Positions 35,546 to 45,476 of a DNA stretch of 64,000 bases are shown here, piece after piece. The stretch covers positions 62,001 to 126,000 of the forward strand of contig JAQTTH010000005.1 of NCBI GenBank assembly GCA_028710895.1, written 5' to 3'. How positions within the stretch are numbered: position 1 is the first letter of the stretch; every line of letters starts with the position of its first letter. The stretch comes from Paludibacter sp. Its GTDB lineage: Bacteria; Bacteroidota; Bacteroidia; Bacteroidales; Paludibacteraceae. The position numbers and the translations under genes were made by a program. The notes beneath the pieces are model-generated. The model was not told the DNA's origin. It made no database searches and saw only the letters and a list, made by a program, of their open reading frames with translations.

Positions 35546-37927
35546 TCACTTTTTTATAAACTTTTGAGCCTTATTCGAACCATATTTTACAAAATAACAT
35601 CCAAAGGGTAGATTTGAGATATCCAATCTTTCAACAGAATTAATTGGATTAAATTCTTTTACAGTTTCACCCAAATAATTATAAATTTTGATTTTTTCTT
35701 TATCAAGATTACTTGGTATATTGATATTAATAAAATCATTTGCTGGATTAGGATAAATACCTATCTCCGGTTGATTCACATTTTGTATTTCGGTGTTTAC
35801 ATCTTTTATTAGAAATGGACCAGTACCAAACTTCAAAACACAATCATCAGCATAAAAATTTTGTAAATCCGTAGATGCAGTTTGTAAATAGAATGTTGCA
35901 TTTTGTAATGTTCCTGTAAAAGCTACTGTTATGTTTCCAGATACTTTTGTCCAAGCTGATTTGCTAACTGTTCCACTAACTGATATGTAATACCATGTAT
36001 TGTTATATTGATACTTTAATGTTCCATATACAGTAGATGACTTCGTTACCATCTTTGCAAAAAACTCAATATAATAAGTACCTGAACCATTTGATGCAAC
36101 ACTAGCAGTGACATCCTGATTTGGTCCAGCATAATACAATGTTCGGTTAGTAATACTACATCCTGAATTCCCTGAATATTTCTGTGTTGTTGTAGTAGCA
36201 ATTGTACCACCATAAACTGTCCAATTTGTGGTTCCACTTTCAAAACCAGAATTCTGCAATAAATTTATTGGAGATGCTGAGGTAGTTGTAACTATTAATG
36301 CATTACTAGCTCCAGATACATTACCAGCTGCATCTTTTGCATTAACAGTCATTGAATAAGATGATGAGGCATTTAAGCCAGTAATATTAAGTGAAGTGGT
36401 AGTTGATGAACCATAAAATATACCATCTTTGTATATATCATAACCTATAACACCAACATTATCAGTTGATGCTATCCAACTAATAGTGAAACTACTACTT
36501 GTTATTGAAGTTGCCAAAAGACCTGTTGGTATTGTTGGAGCCTGATTGTCTGCAGGAGCAATATATTCATGCCCACCTATGTCATAGGCACTACCTTGAG
36601 GACGACTCATATTAAAATAATCAGTGGTTACAGTAGCTATAGTAATACCTTTGTTTATAGAGGGTGAAGTGCCTTGCAATTTAAAATACTCTGAGGTTAA
36701 ACTTCCAGGAGTTGTAGTACCCGTTCTAGATATTTTAGGATCTCCAATAACATTTGAGGTTGAAGCTGCCGTAGTAGGAGGAGTTACAGACCAATTATTA
36801 TTTGAAAAAGTAATTCCAGTATTGCTTGGAATCGAACTACCAGATCCAAGTATAATATTATTCCGAATTTGAGAATTTGTATTTACAACGGAATTGGCAG
36901 TACTTCCAGTCTTTATATATCCATCAACAATTGTATTGTTTGCAATTAGCACATTCTTTAAACCTGCGTTTGGAACATATGTCCAACTAAATGCATCGAA
37001 AACAGTATTAAAAGTAAAGTTATTAATTACATTATTATTTGTTGATCGAGGGTATTGTGCTTTCTCATCTGATATACCTATCCCAACATTTGTATTTAAA
37101 AATATTGCAGGTGCAGATGAAATGTATACAATATTGCGTTGCACCAAACTATTTGTTGCATCTGAAAGATATAAATTTGTAGCCCAATTATCATACACTG
37201 CATTATCTTCTATTGTACAATGATCGGCGGCGAAACAGCCAATACCTTCTCCCCAGTTATTATATACAATATTATGACGAATCATAGAATAAGATGATAT
37301 TCCAGGAATTACTGCTGATGAATTACCATTTTCACCTGCTGATATTCCCATCCCCCAGCCTGATGTTTGCTGTCCTGTATTATTGTGATTTGCGTATGCA
37401 CATTGATAAACTGTGCTATATTCTACAATATTATAATCCCCATGTAGCATTACACCCTGTTCCCAAGTGTGATGAATTTTCATATTGTTAAGGGTGTTAT
37501 TATTTCCAACGACCTGAATACCGTACCCACCTAAAAACAATCCATTGATATTCGAATTTTTCACTTCGAATCCAGAAAATGTATTATTATTTCCTTCAAT
37601 TAAGATAAGTGATCCCCAATCAGCCCCTGGTAAGGTTGTACCGCCATCAATTATTGGAGAATTTCCTGTATAGGCACTTACTGAGATTCCACTTTGCCAT
37701 ATATATAAGGTTTCAACATATGTACCAGACAATACATAAACAATATCACCACTAACCTGAGCTTTATCTATACCTGCTTGGATTGTTTTTAATGGTGTTG
37801 ATAAAGTTGTCCCATTATTGCTGTTATTACCTGTAGTAGCAACATAATAAACAGCGGCATTTAAGCTACTCAACAACGATATTGACAAGAAGAATATCGT
37901 CGTTAAAATTTTGATTTTCATTTTCAT
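35546..37927 (-). CDS. T9SS-exported beta-helix protein with Fn3 and CBM modules
   Basis: A 793-residue modular protein. The signal peptide ends near LNAAV. Residues about 25-455 form a right-handed parallel beta-helix (DUF1565-like start YYVATTGNNSNNGTTLSTPL, then repeated N-N-V-I-x-N turns), the fold of pectate lyases and some polysaccharide lyases. Residues about 465-547 are a fibronectin type III domain (PTIPTGLLATSIT...GLNASSSYSMTVNAKD). About 553-690 is a CBM4/9-like module (LLQNSGFESGTTNW). The last ~75 residues are a T9SS sorting domain (IGIYPNPANDF). Catalytic residues cannot be named, so it may be a lyase or a binding protein. Confidence 0.75.
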   Translation of the reverse strand: MKMKIKILTTIFFLSISLLSSLNAAVYYVATTGNNSNNGTTLSTPLKTIQAGIDKAQVSGDIVYVLSGTYVETLYIWQSGISVSAYTGNSPIIDGGTTLPGADWGSLILIEGNNNTFSGFEVKNSNINGLFLGGYGIQVVGNNNTLNNMKIHHTWEQGVMLHGDYNIVEYSTVYQCAYANHNNTGQQTSGWGMGISAGENGNSSAVIPGISSYSMIRHNIVYNNWGEGIGCFAADHCTIEDNAVYDNWATNLYLSDATNSLVQRNIVYISSAPAIFLNTNVGIGISDEKAQYPRSTNNNVINNFTFNTVFDAFSWTYVPNAGLKNVLIANNTIVDGYIKTGSTANSVVNTNSQIRNNIILGSGSSIPSNTGITFSNNNWSVTPPTTAASTSNVIGDPKISRTGTTTPGSLTSEYFKLQGTSPSINKGITIATVTTDYFNMSRPQGSAYDIGGHEYIAPADNQAPTIPTGLLATSITSSSFTISWIASTDNVGVIGYDIYKDGIFYGSSTTTSLNITGLNASSSYSMTVNAKDAAGNVSGASNALIVTTTSASPINLLQNSGFESGTTNWTVYGGTIATTTTQKYSGNSGCSITNRTLYYAGPNQDVTASVASNGSGTYYIEFFAKMVTKSSTVYGTLKYQYNNTWYYISVSGTVSKSAWTKVSGNITVAFTGTLQNATFYLQTASTDLQNFYADDCVLKFGTGPFLIKDVNTEIQNVNQPEIGIYPNPANDFININIPSNLDKEKIKIYNYLGETVKEFNPINSVERLDISNLPFGCYFVKYGSNKAQKFIKK

Positions 37928-38044
37928 TTGTAAATAGTATTTAAAGTTATAAATTCCGATATTGTTATCGTTCGATATATTAGGGAGGCAATTTTTAAAT
38001 TGGTACTCAAAATATTTATTATTTTTTTATTCCCTTTATCTGCT

Positions 38045-40042
38045 TTACAATTTAATTGTTACGGATTCTCCCTCTTGAAATATTTTTGAAAAAACCGTTT
38101 TTGATCCGGTTTGAATTAAAATCTCAATTTTATTTTTCACACGCTTAATGTCTATATCAAAATTCATAGAAAAAGCATGAATATTTTTTAATGACATATA
38201 ATTCCAACTTTTAGGTAACTGTGGAGATAGTATAAATGATTTAAAACCAATTGGTCGAATCCCAAACAGCCCTTCGGTGTAGATGCGACAATAAAGAGCA
38301 CTTTCGGTTGATAAATGTCGCTGGTTTCCTTCAGGATAAGCTTCAACAGCATACGGAACATGCTCGCCTAACAAACGACGATTGGAATATAGTTCTAAAA
38401 AACGAAGCGCTTTTTCTTTTTCGCCGGCAGCAAAAGCTCCACGTAATGCAAACAGAGTGGAACGATCCCAAAATGTTTTATCACCCGCTTGCGTTGCAAT
38501 TCCGTCGTTTGTCCATAGTTGTGGCGAAAAAAGTGCCGCAATTGTTCCTTGTTTTCTGTCATATATGCCAACAGTTAGCGGCATACAAATCCATGACCGC
38601 AATACCGTATTTCCTTCGTAATACCGATATGTATCGTAACCAACCATTTTTGCTCCAAAATGATTTTCAATTGCAGCTCTTATTGCTTTTGCCCGGCTTT
38701 GGTATTCGTTCAACTGACGTATTGGCTTATTCAATTCTTTGCCGAGGTAAACAGCCGAGTTGAGCGCATCGTAATAAAGCGAAGAAGTACATAAATTTGC
38801 ATCGCCTGCCGGGAATCGATGTTCCAATTCATCCGCATCTGATTTTACAACACCTTTTTCGGTTACGTTCCGTTTTAGATACTCCAGACACCATTCAATC
38901 AAAGGCCAGAGCTTTTCGGCTGTTGGCATATCACCCAATGCCAAGGCATAACGACAAGCACCATAGGCAATCATTGCCTGATCACCTCTATCGCCCACGC
39001 CGTTCCAATAACTTTCACCTTCAGCCACAATTGAACTTGGAATAGGCTTGTAATCCTTGTTCATATACTTTGCAAAAAGCATATAGGTATTCAAAGCGGA
39101 CAAATTTCCAATTTCATATCCTAGAAACGGGAAAAATGGAGGTATATATTCTGCCTGATCATTAGCCCAGATTCCGGCATAATACTGTTCGCCACCCGGG
39201 CTGTGTATCAATCCTCCTTTTGTATCAAAAATACTTTCAGAAGCCCTTATTTTTGCAAAACCAAAAGCATTATTCAAAGTTTGATCTGGTGTTTCAAGGA
39301 CGAGATTTTGCAGCCATGATGACACCAGATTTTCACGCTCCATCAGTTCATTTTCAAGATTTACTCCAGAGCTTTTTTCGGATTGCTTATATGCTTTGAA
39401 AATTAGTCCAAACGGAATACTTTCTCCCTTTTCCAAGCTAAAAAATCCACTTTTTGTTGTTTTGGTCTCAACGGTGTAACTTCCATCCACCCCTTTTGCC
39501 GGCTCTGTCTTATACTGTGCAATTAACGAGGCAATTTCAACACTAATTCTCTTATCACCCGTATTCCTGAGCTGATATAACTCGCAGTATACCGGTAGTT
39601 TGGTAGATGGATACATAGTACGTGTAAATTCAATCATTGAATTGAGTTTACTTTTTACTGTAATTACCCCGTATAGATTGATTTGACGAACATTCTCACT
39701 CACAATTGGCTTCCCATCAATTTTTATCCAATCCAATATATTCACATTAAAAGTACGTGAAAATGAACCACGGGTATCGTTGGGAATTGTTCTGAGCGTA
39801 GGCCACACAATTTTCCGCTTAACAGAGAAACTACTGTCTTTATTGACTCCATAATCCACAATAGCAGAAATTTTCAATCCGCTCATTTCAATATTATCTT
39901 CATGAGGCAAATTGATACCAATATTCCAAACAATATTTCCTACACACTCTGTTTGCCAGCGATTTAAGCCTAAATTTGTCGTTTGAGCTGATATTACAAA
40001 GCTATGCAACAACACCAAAGTAAATATTCTACCTTTATTCAT
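38045..40042 (-). CDS. Secreted six-hairpin (alpha/alpha)6 glycosidase-like protein
   Basis: A 665-residue exported protein (signal peptide to about VISAQ). Residues 20-240 form a beta-rich domain. Residues 250-600 are helical with features of six-hairpin glycosidases: GGEQYYAGIWANDQAEYIPPF, GDRGDQAMIAYGACRYAL and WDRSTLFALRGAFAAGE. The fold occurs in GH78, GH95, GH63 and others; I cannot place the family. The middle of the gene is noticeably GC-richer than its neighbours, suggesting separate ancestry. It stands between a 702-bp gap upstream and a 117-bp gap downstream, so it may be transcribed alone. Confidence 0.65.
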   Translation of the reverse strand: MNKGRIFTLVLLHSFVISAQTTNLGLNRWQTECVGNIVWNIGINLPHEDNIEMSGLKISAIVDYGVNKDSSFSVKRKIVWPTLRTIPNDTRGSFSRTFNVNILDWIKIDGKPIVSENVRQINLYGVITVKSKLNSMIEFTRTMYPSTKLPVYCELYQLRNTGDKRISVEIASLIAQYKTEPAKGVDGSYTVETKTTKSGFFSLEKGESIPFGLIFKAYKQSEKSSGVNLENELMERENLVSSWLQNLVLETPDQTLNNAFGFAKIRASESIFDTKGGLIHSPGGEQYYAGIWANDQAEYIPPFFPFLGYEIGNLSALNTYMLFAKYMNKDYKPIPSSIVAEGESYWNGVGDRGDQAMIAYGACRYALALGDMPTAEKLWPLIEWCLEYLKRNVTEKGVVKSDADELEHRFPAGDANLCTSSLYYDALNSAVYLGKELNKPIRQLNEYQSRAKAIRAAIENHFGAKMVGYDTYRYYEGNTVLRSWICMPLTVGIYDRKQGTIAALFSPQLWTNDGIATQAGDKTFWDRSTLFALRGAFAAGEKEKALRFLELYSNRRLLGEHVPYAVEAYPEGNQRHLSTESALYCRIYTEGLFGIRPIGFKSFILSPQLPKSWNYMSLKNIHAFSMNFDIDIKRVKNKIEILIQTGSKTVFSKIFQEGESVTIKL

Positions 40043-40744
40043 AATTTACATAAATAATACGCATCCAAAAAATCCGAATTAATTTCATTTTTACTTCTAT
40101 TAAATTAGATAAGTGAAGTATATGTCAGACTGCAATGAAGATCAACATTTTAATATTTATTTGTAGCACCTTTTATACTGTTAGGTGTGCAACGAGCAGT
40201 ATAATTTTAAGATTTAAAACTTATGTCAGTTAGTTCAATTAATATGTATTCGACACTTCAGTTTCATCAAGATACATTTCTTGATTATAAAGGTTTGTAT
40301 GTAATTTAGTATCTCAATGCATTGTGCTACAATAATAGATTTTCTCTTCAAAATAATTGAGGATATAGATTACTGATGCTCCATCAGTAAACGAAAAAAT
40401 GTTTCAGTTTCTGATGGATGTTTTACTCAGAGCGAAAGGTAAAATACAAACTGTAATTCTTCCAAAAGTAGGTAAATCAAAAAATAGGCAAATAGAATGA
40501 GTTTAGCCATTCTTTTTGATTGATTATTAACAAATACTGATATATTGAAACATAAACCTACTTTTAAGATATAGCTCCTATTGCTGAAGTTTTCTTCGAC
40601 ATTTTAACAGCTCAAGATGTAACCCCTTGAATTATCAAAATTAACACAGCTATTTATTATCTCACATGTGGAAAATATATTGATAACAAAAAAACGAGAT
40701 ATTATAATCAGGAATTTATAAAAATCAGTATTTTGTAAAAAACA
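40043..40744. other. 702-bp gap with possible gene remnant
   Basis: No complete gene is present. A 43-codon open stretch on the plus strand is described separately. The rest is AT-rich with no clear promoter box or strong hairpin. Confidence 0.4.
40369..40500 (+). pseudogene. Possible transposase N-terminal remnant
   Basis: A 43-codon plus-strand stretch between stops contains FQFLMDVLLRAKGKIQ, which vaguely resembles the helical start of some Bacteroidota transposases. It is the only plus-strand coding-like patch in an otherwise one-directional window. The assignment is weak; it may be chance. Confidence 0.2.
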
Positions 40745-42934
40745 TTATTCAACGATAAATTCCCTAACACTTCTTACTGACTCTCCACCCACCATTATTT
40801 CTGTCTCCAATTTGTATTTCCCACTTCTTTCAACTTTAATTAATGGTATGGTAACTGAGATCTTACCTAACGCCTTCACTTTTATACTCTGTGATTGAGT
40901 ATTGATTAACTCTCCTGAATTAAACAGATTGAGTTTTAAAGCGCCATTCCATTCTGTATAAGTGTCGTTTATAATGTTGACTGGGATTTTCAACTCGCTA
41001 CCATTTACTATTTTCTCATCCCAAAAATTAATCATTATACCAATAGGGCTAAAAGCATCGCGAACATATTGATAAAAATAAGGATCAAATTTCAATCTCT
41101 TTACGTCATTAAAATTATCGGATGTTAATCCTCGTGGAGCTTTGGGACGGGAATATGACAATGCACAAAAATTCATAAGTCCGGCAAACTTTCTGCTCGA
41201 ACGCCAGAATTCAGTTTCCATCCCCAGTAATCTTGCATACACTTCCAAACGTTTTTCTGCAGTATTTGCTTCAGGGAAAAGATACGTATAAATTGAATCG
41301 GTCAAAACTGTAGGCGTTCCATCCCTGTTTAACCACAGCCAACTGTATTCATTATTAATAATTGGATGTTTCCTTTGCAATTTATTAGAACTGAAATTTG
41401 GACCTGTCGCATTTTTCTCTTCTTTGAACAAGTAGTTCAACAGACCGTTCGGGAAGTCAACTTTTTTACCTTCTTTCAACCTCGCATACGATGAATAAAG
41501 TAAATAGGGATGCGTTTCCATTATATCATCGTTATTGGCTGGTGCAGCCCAACCATTATCCCACGGACGATTCGAAAGATCAAGGTGGCGAACTTTGTTG
41601 ATAGCGATGGCTGTAGTGTCGTAAACCGATTCGTTTTGAGCATCCCAAATCACGACACTTGAATGATTCCAACGTTCCCGCAGCCATTCACGGTACTCAT
41701 TAGCAAGTGTAGTTGACGTAACACCATCGGGCTCTGCTTTATGACCTTTCCAAACAGGATATTCATCCTGCACCAAAAAGCCCAGACTGTCAGCAATTTC
41801 ATACCAACGCTCAGGCGGAAAGCCCAATGTTGGCCGATAACTGTTCCAATGCATTAACTTAAAACCCTTATGCAAATCAATCACCCATTTGCTATCCCAA
41901 GGTAGATTATCCCTATCCTCATCTTCGAAAAATCGAAATAAACAAACATTTGTTCCACGTAGAAAGTAGGGTTTTCCGTTGAGAATTAACTCTCCTGTAT
42001 TGGCAGAAGTGCTGACAGACCTCATACCAAAACGTGTAACCAGATTGTCGGTACCAGTTGAGAGCTCCAGCTCGTACATAAATGGTTGTTCGGGCGACCA
42101 TAGTTTACAATCTGGTATTTTTATTTTAAAGTCAGTTTGCGAAGTTTTACCCGTCGTAATTATCTTTCCTGAAATCGTTTCACGAACTATGTAGGAGAGC
42201 CAGTTTTTATTGCATGACTGATTATTGGAATTAGTTTCGGCAAGAACACGAAGTTCCTGATTTTGAATATCAGGTGCAATTTGAACATTTGATATATAAG
42301 ATTTTCCAGTAACAATCAATTTTACATCATCGTAGATACCCGGTATAAAAAAGAACTTTTCAAAATCATCGCCTTTTGCTACTGTATCAGGTAAATTATT
42401 ACGACAACCAACTGAAATAATCAACTCATTATCAGCTTTATTTCTATTTAAATAGGGTTTAATATTGATTAAAGTTGGTGTGAAGCTATAACAATTCTCG
42501 CCAGCTAATTTCCCATTTACATACACTTTGGTGTGGTACATGGCTTTGTTTATTTTCAACAAAACCTGCTCATTCTTTTTTACATTCACCTGAATGTTTT
42601 TTTTATACCAATAGACCGAATTATTGTAATACCAGCTATTATTTGACTTTATTGAATCTAACAGTTTACTGTTTGATGCAATATTTGTTGCCTCAACCGT
42701 CAAATCGAGTTTTTTGTTGTGAAACGCAGGAATTGTATCGATAGCAGGAATAGCCATATCAACTAATCCGGGTAGCGCAATTGTAGATGTAAACTTTGTT
42801 GGAATAACGGATTTGAGGTTTGTTTTGGTTATTTGCCAGTTGCCATTCAAATTGATTACCCTTCGTTGGGAATAAGTTGTTGAACTATTGCTAATACAAG
42901 ACAAAAGAATAATGACTGATATAAAGTTTCTCAT
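40745..42934 (-). CDS. Secreted GH2 family beta-glycosidase (first)
   Basis: A 729-residue exported GH2 protein. After the leader (to about TYSQ) come a jelly-roll domain (residues 30-210, with WYKKNIQV and MYHTKVYVNGKLAGE), an immunoglobulin-like domain (210-315), and the TIM barrel from about 316 (LNGKPYFLRGTNV). The acid/base is E435 in VVIWDAQNES, and INNEYSW supplies a likely nucleophile Glu. It belongs to the beta-galactosidase/glucuronidase/mannosidase group, but the NES rather than GNE motif sets it apart from classical LacZ. It is probably periplasmic. The exact sugar is unknown. Confidence 0.85.
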   Translation of the reverse strand: MRNFISVIILLSCISNSSTTYSQRRVINLNGNWQITKTNLKSVIPTKFTSTIALPGLVDMAIPAIDTIPAFHNKKLDLTVEATNIASNSKLLDSIKSNNSWYYNNSVYWYKKNIQVNVKKNEQVLLKINKAMYHTKVYVNGKLAGENCYSFTPTLINIKPYLNRNKADNELIISVGCRNNLPDTVAKGDDFEKFFFIPGIYDDVKLIVTGKSYISNVQIAPDIQNQELRVLAETNSNNQSCNKNWLSYIVRETISGKIITTGKTSQTDFKIKIPDCKLWSPEQPFMYELELSTGTDNLVTRFGMRSVSTSANTGELILNGKPYFLRGTNVCLFRFFEDEDRDNLPWDSKWVIDLHKGFKLMHWNSYRPTLGFPPERWYEIADSLGFLVQDEYPVWKGHKAEPDGVTSTTLANEYREWLRERWNHSSVVIWDAQNESVYDTTAIAINKVRHLDLSNRPWDNGWAAPANNDDIMETHPYLLYSSYARLKEGKKVDFPNGLLNYLFKEEKNATGPNFSSNKLQRKHPIINNEYSWLWLNRDGTPTVLTDSIYTYLFPEANTAEKRLEVYARLLGMETEFWRSSRKFAGLMNFCALSYSRPKAPRGLTSDNFNDVKRLKFDPYFYQYVRDAFSPIGIMINFWDEKIVNGSELKIPVNIINDTYTEWNGALKLNLFNSGELINTQSQSIKVKALGKISVTIPLIKVERSGKYKLETEIMVGGESVRSVREFIVE

Positions 42935-42969
42935 TTTTACAACTTTGAACTACTATACTTATTTTTATG

Positions 42970-43009
42970 AATTACAACTATAGAAACAATTGTTTCTATA
43001 GTTGTAATT
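42970..43009. terminator. Perfect 40-bp palindrome
   Basis: AATTACAACTATAGAAACAA is followed immediately by its exact inverse, with no loop. It lies 39 bp beyond the stop of the pectate-lyase-fold gene and 36 bp before the next start. It most likely ends that transcript. The plus strand carries a TTTTTT tract directly after, so it could also act on plus-strand transcription. Confidence 0.65.
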
Positions 43010-43048
43010 GTTTTTTACTTTAAACTAATAAACGCTCTTTCTACAACC

Positions 43049-45427
43049 TCAATTTTTAACCACTTTGATCGTTTCTTTTTTTCCTGATTGATCCTGAATT
43101 ACAATCAAATAAATACCATTTGACTGTTGTGACAAGTCGAATGAAGTTTCATAACTATTCAGTTCTATTGCACCTATCGATTTTCCTAAAGCATTATAAA
43201 TGAATGCACGGCTTCCTTCCGATTGATTATTTCCGGATTTAATCGTTACCACAGACTTGGTTGGGTTTGGATATAACGCCCAATTCTTATTTGTTTCTTC
43301 CATGCTATTGATATCTGTACTAACTGAAGGAGCAGGGAAGTAAGTCCAATTTCTGTAATATAATCCTACGTGTTTATATCTGTCTGGGGAATTAGCATTC
43401 CATGGATCTTTAACCAATTTTTGGGAAGTAGCCGTTGGATATAATGACATTAAATTAGATAGCTCAATATTGTTAGAGGTACCATAAATTTCAATCAAGT
43501 TTATTGTTCTTACAATAAATGAATTCAAATCCATAACATTTGTCATAAATATATTTGACGAGTTTGTAATCGATGCGTAGGGTTGATATGACTCAGTTTT
43601 AGCTCCATAAATACATACGTTTGATGAATTGGTAATCTCGCACATTGGATACAATGATTCTCCGGAAACACTACCACCACGTTCAAGATTTAATCCGTAA
43701 AATTTAAGGGGTTGGGAAGTTCCTGAAATCTTCACCTTTCTGTGATTCACATTACAATTAGCAACAGGGTCGCTAAAACTTTTATCATCACAATAGTTAT
43801 ATACTTTACCACCTCCATTTCCTGAAAAATATAATCTAATCCGATTGGTTTCTTTCCAATGAAAGATATTATCCAACCATACATTTCGTATTATAGAATT
43901 TGCTCCGGCTCTCCAGTTTAATCCGCCCAAATAATCAGCTGTTGTTGATTCAGTTGAAATATCCATAAGATAAGTTGTAGCAGCAGCATCGTCAGCCGTA
44001 TTAATTAACCATGTTTGTGAAGTTGGCGTCCAACCATATTTTAAAATAGAGCCACATGATCCATATCCAGGGCATCCGAAAAGAATGGTGTTAGCTTTTA
44101 AACTAATCGGAGCAGTTAGTGTGTAAGTGCCTTTTGCTAAACATACTTTTGTGTTAGCATTAATAGCTGCTTGAATTTGTGCAGTAGTAGAGCCTGCTGG
44201 TATTAGTACTGCATCAGCATCTTCAAACGAAGGAGTTGTGCCCCATATATGTTTTGAGATCAAATCAGTTGGCGGTGAAGCTATACTTTTCCAACCAATA
44301 CATGCATTGAAAGAATTTCCGGCAACTGCATCATAATGGATTCCAGCATATAGCCTTCCGGCTTCGTCATTTCTAGAATTTTTATCAATATAATTAAGAT
44401 TTGTATTATTCCAATCAGTCAATAATCCCGTTGGTGTAAAATTCTCATCTCCATTATTATCAGCAATCAAACCAGCACCTTTAACATAGACATTGCGAAG
44501 TGCTATAGTTCCGTGTTGTTGATTAGAAATAGCAACATTAGATGTACTTGCCGTAGTGAACTCTATTTTACAATCAATCATTGACAAAGGAAACTCATTG
44601 ACTGCGGCCCATGTATCACAATCCATGAAAATTGCCTTGGTTTTGTTTGTAATAATGTTAATTCCAACCAGCGTAATTCCACCCCAACCAAATAAATACA
44701 AAGGAATATTTGTTTGGTTTGTAAAAGTACAACCAACAACAGTATTTTGTGGAGAAACACCCATATTCCAAGCACTGTTAGGATGCGTATAGATTCCGTA
44801 CTGCCCACCCGTTACGGTTACGTTAGCTACTAAACTATTAGCACCACCAAGACTAGTCATTCCTGCAAATGCGTTACGCGCATTAATATTTATATCTTGA
44901 ACATACCCATGTTGTGCACATCCCCAATAAATTGCAACAGCTCCGGCATTTCCAGCTCCTAAATCAAAATCAACTCCCCTTATTCCACCTTCCATTACCC
45001 AGCCTGTATCCTGATGATCCGGATTGTTGGAGTGATACTCAAAAACAGCATTTGGAGAAGATGCATTATTGAAAACAGAAGTGGTATTATCCGCAATTTT
45101 AATTACTGGATGATTTTTAGCTGAACCAATTATATGGGTTGCTTTAATTGGAACAGCAGTCTCATCTAAAATACAATCAATTGTTTTAGATATTTTATAA
45201 GTACCTGAAGGAATAAATAATGCTTTGTATGAATTTCGGGCATTATTTACTGCTGCCTGGAGTTTGTTAGTAACATCTGTAGTACCGTTCATTTCACTTG
45301 CCGTTAGATTTTGATCAACTTTGAAATCTAACATGCCAATTTGCGTAGCAGTAATGGCAGCCTGAATTGAACTGAAGTAGAAAATACTTGCTAAAAAGAT
45401 TGAAATAAAAAGTTTTCTCATGTTCAT
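43049..45427 (-). CDS. T9SS-exported pectate-lyase-fold protein
   Basis: A 792-residue protein. The signal peptide ends near SIQAA. Residues about 30-390 and 400-690 each start with a Pectate_lyase_3-type turn (NKLQAAVNNA...LFIPSGTYKIS and IQAAINANTKVCLAKGTYTLT), so it carries two consecutive beta-helix segments. The final ~80 residues are a T9SS sorting domain (NWALYPNPTKSVV...GIYLIVIQDQSG). The fold occurs in GH28, GH55 and several polysaccharide lyases; no catalytic set can be named by eye. It is probably surface-anchored and acts on the intact polymer. The esterase gene ends 49 bp upstream. Confidence 0.7.
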   Translation of the reverse strand: MNMRKLFISIFLASIFYFSSIQAAITATQIGMLDFKVDQNLTASEMNGTTDVTNKLQAAVNNARNSYKALFIPSGTYKISKTIDCILDETAVPIKATHIIGSAKNHPVIKIADNTTSVFNNASSPNAVFEYHSNNPDHQDTGWVMEGGIRGVDFDLGAGNAGAVAIYWGCAQHGYVQDININARNAFAGMTSLGGANSLVANVTVTGGQYGIYTHPNSAWNMGVSPQNTVVGCTFTNQTNIPLYLFGWGGITLVGINIITNKTKAIFMDCDTWAAVNEFPLSMIDCKIEFTTASTSNVAISNQQHGTIALRNVYVKGAGLIADNNGDENFTPTGLLTDWNNTNLNYIDKNSRNDEAGRLYAGIHYDAVAGNSFNACIGWKSIASPPTDLISKHIWGTTPSFEDADAVLIPAGSTTAQIQAAINANTKVCLAKGTYTLTAPISLKANTILFGCPGYGSCGSILKYGWTPTSQTWLINTADDAAATTYLMDISTESTTADYLGGLNWRAGANSIIRNVWLDNIFHWKETNRIRLYFSGNGGGKVYNYCDDKSFSDPVANCNVNHRKVKISGTSQPLKFYGLNLERGGSVSGESLYPMCEITNSSNVCIYGAKTESYQPYASITNSSNIFMTNVMDLNSFIVRTINLIEIYGTSNNIELSNLMSLYPTATSQKLVKDPWNANSPDRYKHVGLYYRNWTYFPAPSVSTDINSMEETNKNWALYPNPTKSVVTIKSGNNQSEGSRAFIYNALGKSIGAIELNSYETSFDLSQQSNGIYLIVIQDQSGKKETIKVVKN

Positions 45428-45476
45428 TGATTTTTAAATAATTAGAAGATATTATAAGGATTTACAAATTCGTTTG

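Noticed and set aside
30572-37927. T9SS proteins read as evidence of gliding or pathogenic adhesins
   Set aside because: Sorting domains alone show export and surface attachment; neighbours point to glycan use.
38251-39045. Long plus-strand frames opposite the six-hairpin glycosidase gene
   Set aside because: They are antisense shadows in a GC-richer gene; the minus-strand protein has coherent domains and a signal peptide.
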